Shown here piece by piece: positions 1 to 5,448 of a stretch of 6,462 nt of DNA (positions are counted from its first letter, which is position 1; the number at the start of each line of letters is the position of its first letter). Under the pieces are notes generated by a model. It ran no database searches. It had not been told where the DNA came from and worked only from the letters and a program-made list of their open reading frames with translations. Location of the stretch: contig CACXHM010000142.1 in NCBI GenBank assembly GCA_902767465.1, forward strand, positions 1-6,462, read 5' to 3'. This stretch comes from an uncultured Bacteroidia bacterium. Lineage in GTDB: Bacteria; Bacteroidota; Bacteroidia; Bacteroidales; UBA932. The position numbers and the translations under genes are program-made.

Positions 1-1430
1 GCATCTGCATCGCCCCACTTGTATCCTTTATAGGAAAATGCCGGACAAAAACGCTCGCACAGGACATAACAGGTGAAACTGTCATGCAGCAGTCCGTCAT
101 CACTTTCGATATCGAAGCGCACAGGAAAAGAACTTACCGGGTCATAAAGGGCCCCGGAAGAATAACCCGATAATCCTTCACCAAGGTCACTTGCCTTAAT
201 ATAATTGGATTGTCGGATATCGAGCCTGTCATGATGATCATCATAATGCGATACCGTCCAGGAAAGATATGGAAAATCATCCGCAGTCTTGTCCGTCGAA
301 ACGGTATAGTTGATAGCAGGGTCAGAGCGATATATGAATATGGTCTGGACAAATCCATAGCAAATGGCTAATTCCCTGTCGCAAATGTTATGAGAAGGAA
401 CCATCTTCCCGCTATTGTCAGTCCCTGCATCCGGATAACGGAATTCAAGGCATCCCGTTATCTGGGCCTGATCCTTCTCCTGACGCCAGAGTTTATCATT
501 CACCATATCGCCGGTAAAACTATTGGTGAGAAGAAAGGCAGTATTCCTACGAACATCAAAACTGCCGGCATCCGGCCCAAGATAGGCGCGGAAAACATTG
601 TCTCGATATTTTGCCGTCGGGGTCTGCATTTCAGCTTCGATTTCGATGTATGTGGACAATGCCGCCTCTTCGGAAGTCAATGCAGATGGCACTTTGCCGT
701 CCCATCCTGTAGAATAAGGAAGCAGTCTTCCTCTCATATTCTCCAGGGTGTACAAGGTTATTGCTTCCCCGGAATTAAGCCGTGCAATATCAGATGCAGA
801 GGCATAATCCCCTAAGTCAACAACATTTTCGGCCTTGCTTTTTTCTGCAAAAGGATAAATGTCTCTTGCGGCCTGACGCAACCTTACTGCGGTAAAATGC
901 AGATGTGCGGAATTAAGCATTTGCTGATCCATTTGAACATTCAGCGTCTGAACGAGGCTTTCCAGAAGAATAACGTTGGCGTAAGAAGAATTGAAACCAT
1001 CTACTTTGCCACACATGGGCAGGCCTTTTTCTGCAATCATTGTCCTGAAAGCATCCGGCGACCCATAATCATATTTTATGGAAGATGCCAATTCTTTCTC
1101 CGAGATTGAAGCAGGAATCACAAACTCGCCAACATTGGCAATTACATACAGACTGTAATTCTGTTCCGATTCCGGAAGTCCTACAGCAAAATCTTTTGCA
1201 TCAGCAATATATTTCTGCGAAACCAGATTCGATCCCGGAAGGAACAGATAGTAATTCGCATCGCTGACCTTTGTATAAGGATCATCCGTCAGACTGCTTT
1301 TGGATGGTGCGGCCTGCAATTCCAAACAAACCTTCACAGCTTCATTATCAAGTTGACAAGTCGTTTCCCGGGATATGCATGAGGACAATAATCCACACAG
1401 CACAGCAATTGCAATAAAGAAGTTTTTCAT
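1..1430 (-). CDS. DUF4906-type fimbrial accessory/tip lipoprotein (partial, 3' end missing)
   Basis: An open frame of 476 codons runs from ATG at 1430 off the left edge without a stop, so the C-terminus is missing. The N-terminus is a lipoprotein signal peptide ending in a good lipobox, LLSSC with Cys18. Residues about 30-180 look like a degenerate fimbrillin N-domain: a basic residue (Lys44) at the usual maturation position, then YYLFLPGSN and the YVIANVGEF strand. Residues about 221-320 carry what I recognise from memory as DUF4906 hallmarks: LYTLENMRGR, STYIEIEAEM, then RAYLG, FDVRRNT and LWRQEKD. Beyond residue 320 lies a less familiar region with a HYDDHHD cluster (395-401) and Cys454, Cys458 and Cys462. 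The predicted location is the outer-membrane surface. As the last visible gene after the anchor and accessory fimbrillin, it corresponds in place to FimC-E or Mfa3-5, so a tip or adhesin role is likely but inferred. Ligand unknown. Confidence 0.85.
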   Translation of the reverse strand, partial: MKNFFIAIAVLCGLLSSCISRETTCQLDNEAVKVCLELQAAPSKSSLTDDPYTKVSDANYYLFLPGSNLVSQKYIADAKDFAVGLPESEQNYSLYVIANVGEFVIPASISEKELASSIKYDYGSPDAFRTMIAEKGLPMCGKVDGFNSSYANVILLESLVQTLNVQMDQQMLNSAHLHFTAVRLRQAARDIYPFAEKSKAENVVDLGDYASASDIARLNSGEAITLYTLENMRGRLLPYSTGWDGKVPSALTSEEAALSTYIEIEAEMQTPTAKYRDNVFRAYLGPDAGSFDVRRNTAFLLTNSFTGDMVNDKLWRQEKDQAQITGCLEFRYPDAGTDNSGKMVPSHNICDRELAICYGFVQTIFIYRSDPAINYTVSTDKTADDFPYLSWTVSHYDDHHDRLDIRQSNYIKASDLGEGLSGYSSGALYDPVSSFPVRFDIESDDGLLHDSFTCYVLCERFCPAFSYKGYKWGDAD

Positions 1431-1449
1431 TATCTCTTTTTTAAATAAT
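1431..1449 (-). promoter_or_regulatory. Short A-rich translation leader of the DUF4906 gene
   Basis: This 19-nt gap between the tandem-fimbrillin stop and the DUF4906 start is the largest in the operon. Read on the minus strand it is ATTATTTAAAAAAGAGATA, then ATG. The A-rich run with a weak AAGAG element suits Bacteroidales initiation, which seldom relies on a strong Shine-Dalgarno site. No promoter or hairpin is visible in it. It supports the start at 1430, which directly precedes a clean signal peptide. Confidence 0.45.
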
Positions 1450-3570
1450 TTATTCATACGGGTTTACCGCAGTTCCCCCGTCTTCCGGCCAGGTTGCTTC
1501 CAGACCGGCAGGCACAGCGGCACATAGAGGAATCCGGCCTGAGTTTCCGGCAGAATCACTGAAATAAAGAACGGAATTTCCCGGGCTCAAAGCAGTTGCG
1601 ACAGCGCCCGACAAGAATCCGTCTTCATCAATTGAAGAATCAATCGCAAAAATTCCGTCATTCAGCAACCGGCGGTCAGGATCAAGGGAAAAATGGTATC
1701 CTGCTGATATTGCGGATGCTTTTTTCTGCATTAGAGGAACGACGGCACTGCGGCCTGTGGTTATACATGCATCATGTATGGCAAAACGCATGATATCACG
1801 ATGCCACCGCTGTACATCATCCGGATAAAGGTCCTGTGGCACTATGCTTAAGCTGCAGCCATATGAACGCCCGGTCTCCAGACCGCTCGGAAAAGCATCC
1901 GAAACCATAAATCTGCGTATTTCATCGCCCTCACCGCCTCCGTCAACGCCATTCGCATCAAAATGCAAAACAGTTTCAATATACATCGGAGCCTCCGCAT
2001 AAATGCATGGCAGACTGTAGAATAAAGCTTCCCTGCCGCTATTCAATTCAGATATATCGGAAATGGTCGCATAATCTGTCTGACAGAATAAAATGGAATT
2101 ATCCTGTGAATTATTATGAGTCTTTTCCTTAAGCATGTCATCGGGACAGAGAACTACCCTGTCCGGCAGCCTCTCAAGCCGCAAAGATTCAACCGTGCAG
2201 CAATCTGCATATTCGCCCATGACCATCTTTATCTTTATTCTGGACATCGCCCTCTTCAATGAAACGGAAGCATGGAAGTTTCCGCTATTCCCGGACAGGC
2301 CGCGAACTGCGCCTGTCACCAGTACTCCGTTCATTCCGTCATGACCATATTCCGGAGAAATGCTTACCTGAGTAGAAATATCGGCCGGCGGCTGCAATCT
2401 TTTTCCGGCATTGCCGATAATCACGACAAAGTCGTCCGGCTCCATTTTTCCGTAGAAATGCAGTTCTCCTTCGCGACTGAAGGGAGCGTCAGAAAAATAC
2501 GTACTCCCCTTCCCTTTGCCGGAATTTCCGTCGAAAACCCATACATTGCTGTCATAAACACGGTTTTCATCATATATCATGGAGGATTTGCTCAAACCCT
2601 CATTCAGCAACGACAGTTTCAGTATGCACGTACTCTCTTCATCATGCCATGGAACGACACTTACCTCATAATTCAAGCCATTTCTCTGTACAGGATCTTC
2701 CGGATCAAGACTTCCATGTCCAAGAATAGATACTTCGGAAATGATATAAGCACAGTTTTCCTTCAAGCGCGGAAGCACAAGGGGATAGTAATTCCGCATT
2801 CCGTCATACCACCCTTCAAGAACAAGTTTAACCTTTGATTCTGGATCGGGATAACAATAGAAATCAGCGGCATATCCGACCGATGCTCCTGCGGCCAAAT
2901 CGATCGATGACAGATGACACAAGAGAGATGCCGTCTGTGTATTCAGTCCGTTCTCCATTCCACCTTCATTTATCCTTCCTGCCACGGTATCCGGACTTCC
3001 ATAACAACGGCTTTCCGGCACATCGAGCAGGTATGCAGCATCTATACGGATATCCACCTCGCTGCTTATCTTCAGAAGAGATATCTTACTCACCATACGT
3101 TTCAGTTGAACATAAACGACCTGCCCTCCTCTTTCAAAGATGCCTTCTCCCCCGCCCGTCATTACCAAAGACATTGGTGCGTTGTCTGAAAACATGGATT
3201 TTTTGTTTCCCAGCGTGATTTCATCATGAACTCCGTCCGAAATGGAAGCAGGTGCATTTGCAACGACCTGCCATTTCATATCCGAACCCACTGGAACAGA
3301 CAGGGACAGGGAGGGACGCCCGTCGGTCAAAACCGGGTTTACACTTCTTGAATGATTGTCCAGAGATCCGTCCGAACGGAATAGAAACACATCCAAAGAA
3401 GTAATGTTTTCCTCTTCTCCGGCATTTCCCTTCGACAAAGAACCATCCATCACGAACTTTACTTCCGCCAGACCAGCATCCTCAACAGATACCGAAGCAT
3501 CTTCAGCCATGCATGCATAAAGCATGGCTGCACAGCCGATCACAAATCCGGATAATACTCTTTTTGTCAT
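1450..3570 (-). CDS. Accessory fimbrillin lipoprotein with two tandem fimbrillin modules (706 aa)
   Basis: The signal peptide ends in MLYAC (Cys20), and MAED follows, an acidic stretch like Bacteroidetes surface-export signals. Two FimA/Mfa1-like units lie in series. Module 1 (about 34-310) has GSLSK, LDVFLF, the WQVVANAP strand, LKRMVSKI, DFYCYP and the closing strand VSVVPWHDE. Module 2 (about 315-590) repeats the order: EGLSK, SNVWVFDG, FVVIIGNAG, LKRAMSRI, LFYSLP and LSIVPQD. Residues about 590-706 are an extension not seen in ordinary fimbrillins; its SPGNSVLYFSDSAGNSG stretch weakly recalls a bacterial Ig-like fold. The size is near that of P. gingivalis FimD (about 670 residues), but orthology is not shown. 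The start codon shares ATGA with the upstream stop, so translation is probably coupled. The likely role is a surface accessory or sub-tip subunit of the fimbria; which one is unknown. Confidence 0.85.
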   Translation of the reverse strand: MTKRVLSGFVIGCAAMLYACMAEDASVSVEDAGLAEVKFVMDGSLSKGNAGEEENITSLDVFLFRSDGSLDNHSRSVNPVLTDGRPSLSLSVPVGSDMKWQVVANAPASISDGVHDEITLGNKKSMFSDNAPMSLVMTGGGEGIFERGGQVVYVQLKRMVSKISLLKISSEVDIRIDAAYLLDVPESRCYGSPDTVAGRINEGGMENGLNTQTASLLCHLSSIDLAAGASVGYAADFYCYPDPESKVKLVLEGWYDGMRNYYPLVLPRLKENCAYIISEVSILGHGSLDPEDPVQRNGLNYEVSVVPWHDEESTCILKLSLLNEGLSKSSMIYDENRVYDSNVWVFDGNSGKGKGSTYFSDAPFSREGELHFYGKMEPDDFVVIIGNAGKRLQPPADISTQVSISPEYGHDGMNGVLVTGAVRGLSGNSGNFHASVSLKRAMSRIKIKMVMGEYADCCTVESLRLERLPDRVVLCPDDMLKEKTHNNSQDNSILFCQTDYATISDISELNSGREALFYSLPCIYAEAPMYIETVLHFDANGVDGGGEGDEIRRFMVSDAFPSGLETGRSYGCSLSIVPQDLYPDDVQRWHRDIMRFAIHDACITTGRSAVVPLMQKKASAISAGYHFSLDPDRRLLNDGIFAIDSSIDEDGFLSGAVATALSPGNSVLYFSDSAGNSGRIPLCAAVPAGLEATWPEDGGTAVNPYE
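3567..3570 (-). promoter_or_regulatory. ATGA stop/start overlap (translational coupling)
   Basis: The TGA stop of the FimB/Mfa2-like gene (3569-3567) and the ATG of the tandem fimbrillin (3570-3568) share two bases in ATGA. This layout usually lets a terminating ribosome restart, tying output of the accessory subunit to that of the anchor. It also supports the start at 3570, which is followed at once by a basic, hydrophobic signal peptide. Confidence 0.6.
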
Positions 3571-4367
3571 ATCGTTATCTTAAATAGACTCTCGTAAACC
3601 CAGTCTTCTACGCTGACTATAATGCTGCTCCGGGCAAAATCGAGAACCAGAAATATATCATTCAAATCCGAAGAATTCCAGTCGTATCCCAACGAATACA
3701 GGATTTCCCCGACAGGGATTTCGCTCAGCAGACCGTAGTCAGTTTTTCTCCTGACTTCTATTTTGACTGAAGAATCTGTCTGGCGAGGGAGACGGGCCAT
3801 GAAATTGTTTCCGGGACCGGTATTCATCAAGAAAGTAAAACACCCGCGGTGAGGTTCCATTCCAGGCAACAGGTATCCGTCCACATTTCCTGAGAGCACA
3901 AACAAATATGGTTCCGGGGCATCAAGACCGTTATAAAAAGTCATCACCAGACGTGCGTAATTCCTGTTCAGAGGCAGAGCAAGCATCCCTTCCTCCGAAA
4001 GCATTTTCACTCGTCCGCTTCCACTGACAATACAGTCACAGTCGTTACCAGGGACGATTCTAAGCAAGCTGTCTGAAAGCTCCATCTCCCTTATGCCACC
4101 TATCACATCCACGTCAATCCTCTGTTCCCTCGGCACCAGCAACACTTTACCTTCCCCAAGGAATGGTTCCTGAGCGATGCTGCTCCTTTCGTTATAACCA
4201 TTCTTCTCTGATTTCACGTTCACAAGCAGGACTCCGTTCTCGCAATCTTCACCGAGATGCCCGTCCGATACCACCGTCAGCCACGCCGGACAGCCGGCCC
4301 TGTCTTCCTTTATGGAGCATGACAGGGCCAGCACACACAAAACACAGCATGAAAGTTTATATGACAT
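3567..4367 (-). CDS. FimB/Mfa2-family fimbrial anchor lipoprotein (266 aa)
   Basis: FimB/Mfa2 proteins anchor the fimbria in the outer membrane and limit its length. The start at 4367 gives MSYKLSCCVLCVLALSC, a proper lipoprotein signal with Cys17. The mature N-terminus C-SIKEDRAGCP matches the family signature (Cys, a KED-type acidic motif, then CP at 26-27). KED just after the lipid cysteine also resembles the Bacteroidetes surface-export signal. The closing part, DIFLVLDF (237-244) then VSVEDWVYE (251-259), is the usual C-terminal strand pair of the family. The 266 residues are close to the family's usual size (about 300). A longer start at 4415 would add 16 polar and aromatic residues before the signal peptide and is less likely. 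It overlaps the major fimbrillin by 11 nt and the next gene by 4 nt. Family assignment is firm; the anchoring role is inferred from P. gingivalis. Confidence 0.88.
   Translation of the reverse strand: MSYKLSCCVLCVLALSCSIKEDRAGCPAWLTVVSDGHLGEDCENGVLLVNVKSEKNGYNERSSIAQEPFLGEGKVLLVPREQRIDVDVIGGIREMELSDSLLRIVPGNDCDCIVSGSGRVKMLSEEGMLALPLNRNYARLVMTFYNGLDAPEPYLFVLSGNVDGYLLPGMEPHRGCFTFLMNTGPGNNFMARLPRQTDSSVKIEVRRKTDYGLLSEIPVGEILYSLGYDWNSSDLNDIFLVLDFARSSIIVSVEDWVYESLFKITI
4357..4367 (-). promoter_or_regulatory. 11-nt overlap between fimbrillin end and anchor start
   Basis: The ATG of the anchor gene (4367-4365) lies inside the last codons of the major fimbrillin, whose TAA is at 4359-4357. The bases just upstream, CCGAACCGGGCAAAT, are GC-rich and lack a purine-rich ribosome site. 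Initiation therefore probably depends on ribosomes finishing the fimbrillin, which would keep the anchor scarce relative to the shaft subunit. The overlap is seen directly; the coupling is inferred. Confidence 0.5.
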
Positions 4368-5397
4368 ATTTGCCCGGTTCGGTTTCCACTGGAACCAGTG
4401 TCCATGGAAGGACATTTATAGTGAAATTACACGAGGATATTTCTGTCTTATGGTTCGGATCATCCGATCCGGGACGTGTCAGCACAAGTTCGCTGACATC
4501 GTAACTATGGTTGGGTTCCAAAGCACCGAGAGGAATCACGTAATACAGCTTCTTTCCTTCGAGCGTACATTCAACCACGACTTTAGTGTTCTGAACCTCG
4601 AAAACGTCCTCTTCACTGTCCGCTGAAATGCTATTAGGAAAGCAGTACATATAATTGGATGCATCATCGAGAGACACTGAACTCTCATCTGAAAGAGAGG
4701 TTGATACAGAACGTTTTGCCCATGTATCGAAAGCATTGTCACATACTCCGAGTTTGTTGGCAAAATCAGCGGCCACGGGAGTCAGATCGAGCGAATATGG
4801 ACTTTTGGTCACGATATTGGACAAATACATGGCATCGACTGAAAAACTCTGTGCAGCGAGAGCGGCAGAGCCGAAATCTCTTGTAATTTTACGAATCCTA
4901 ACACGGCTTGCAATTCTGCCGACGGAAACTGTGACAGGGTTGTTCCCTGATGCAAGAGTCTGCGTTTTGCTCCCGATCATAGTGAAGTTCGACAAATTGC
5001 CGGATCCGGTTTTCTGACTTGAAAGAAGGACATCGCTTGCAAGCAACTGTGATTCATTCTCGACATACGACAGATCAACTGGCGAATTTACTACAGCATA
5101 AACCTTGCGGTTGCCGCTTGTAGCGTCAACGGTATAAGGAGCGCCTGTCAAATGAGCAAAGGCATCGAGCCTTCCGTCAAATTCCCCGCCGTTAAAGAAT
5201 ACCAGCAGGTCAACGGAATTGATGGTGTTTTCAGCCGTAATTCCTTCTTCCTCTGCTCTTGTACCCACCGTGCCGGCGAGTTTAACGCTGATTCTTGTAT
5301 TGGCACAGGTAACCGGCGCATCCACAAAGTTCTTTTTACAGCTTTCAATAGCTGTTACGGCAGCAACGGATGCCGCAAACATGATAATCTTTTTCAT
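4357..5397 (-). CDS. Major fimbrillin, FimA/Mfa1-like (346 aa)
   Basis: This is the probable shaft subunit of the fimbria. The start at 5397 gives MKKIIMFAASVAAVTAIESC, a lipoprotein signal with Cys20; Glu at -2 makes the lipobox imperfect. Residues 36-47, ISVKLAGTVGTR, followed by AEEEG, line up with P. gingivalis FimA, where a gingipain cuts Arg46-Ala47; here the site is Arg47-Ala48. Cutting would leave about 299 residues and open the groove for the strand of the next subunit. Later landmarks are VDLLVFFNGG (62-71), the KVYAVVNSP strand (98-106), VSVGRIASRVRIRKI (157-171), NYMYCFPNS (248-256) and the C-terminal strand FTINVLPWTL (325-334), a likely donor strand. It lies 1 nt after the DUF3868 gene with an unusual G-free leader that may support high expression. 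Family assignment is strong. Whether it is closer to FimA or Mfa1 cannot be settled by eye. Confidence 0.9.
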   Translation of the reverse strand: MKKIIMFAASVAAVTAIESCKKNFVDAPVTCANTRISVKLAGTVGTRAEEEGITAENTINSVDLLVFFNGGEFDGRLDAFAHLTGAPYTVDATSGNRKVYAVVNSPVDLSYVENESQLLASDVLLSSQKTGSGNLSNFTMIGSKTQTLASGNNPVTVSVGRIASRVRIRKITRDFGSAALAAQSFSVDAMYLSNIVTKSPYSLDLTPVAADFANKLGVCDNAFDTWAKRSVSTSLSDESSVSLDDASNYMYCFPNSISADSEEDVFEVQNTKVVVECTLEGKKLYYVIPLGALEPNHSYDVSELVLTRPGSDDPNHKTEISSCNFTINVLPWTLVPVETEPGKYVI

Positions 5398-5448
5398 TTT
5401 AGTTTTGATAGTTGTTTAAGTTGTATTTATGAATAAGTGTTGATATTT
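5398..5448 (-). promoter_or_regulatory. 51-nt G-free, A-rich leader of the major fimbrillin
   Basis: On the minus strand not a single G occurs in the 51 nt before the fimbrillin ATG; the stretch ends CAACTATCAAAACTAAA. It also encodes the last residues of the DUF3868 protein (HKYNLNNYQN, stop). No TAnnTTTG or TTTG promoter box of the Bacteroides type is visible in it. An unstructured A-rich region before the start favours strong initiation in Bacteroidetes, which fits a subunit needed in large excess. The composition is seen; the function is inferred. Confidence 0.45.

Noticed and set aside
231..244. Perfect 14-bp palindrome ATGATGATCATCAT, a possible operator
   Set aside because: It is produced by the codons GAT GAT CAT CAT of the DDHH residues in the DUF4906 gene and lies far from any start, so coincidence is the simpler explanation.
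390..815. Plus-strand open frame of 141 codons
   Set aside because: It lies opposite the DUF4906 gene, whose frame is open throughout with recognisable motifs. The plus-strand product resembles nothing.
1431..1449. Terminator or promoter in the largest gap
   Set aside because: The 19 nt hold no hairpin with a T-run on the minus strand and no Bacteroides-type TAnnTTTG box.
2272..2838. Plus-strand open frame of 188 codons
   Set aside because: It lies wholly opposite the well-supported tandem fimbrillin gene, and its product is an uneven mix of residues with no signal, domain or family likeness.
4368..4415. Longer start for the FimB/Mfa2-like gene at 4415
   Set aside because: It would put 16 residues rich in His, Trp and Asn before the signal peptide and overlap the fimbrillin by 59 nt. 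The start at 4367 gives a clean lipoprotein signal.
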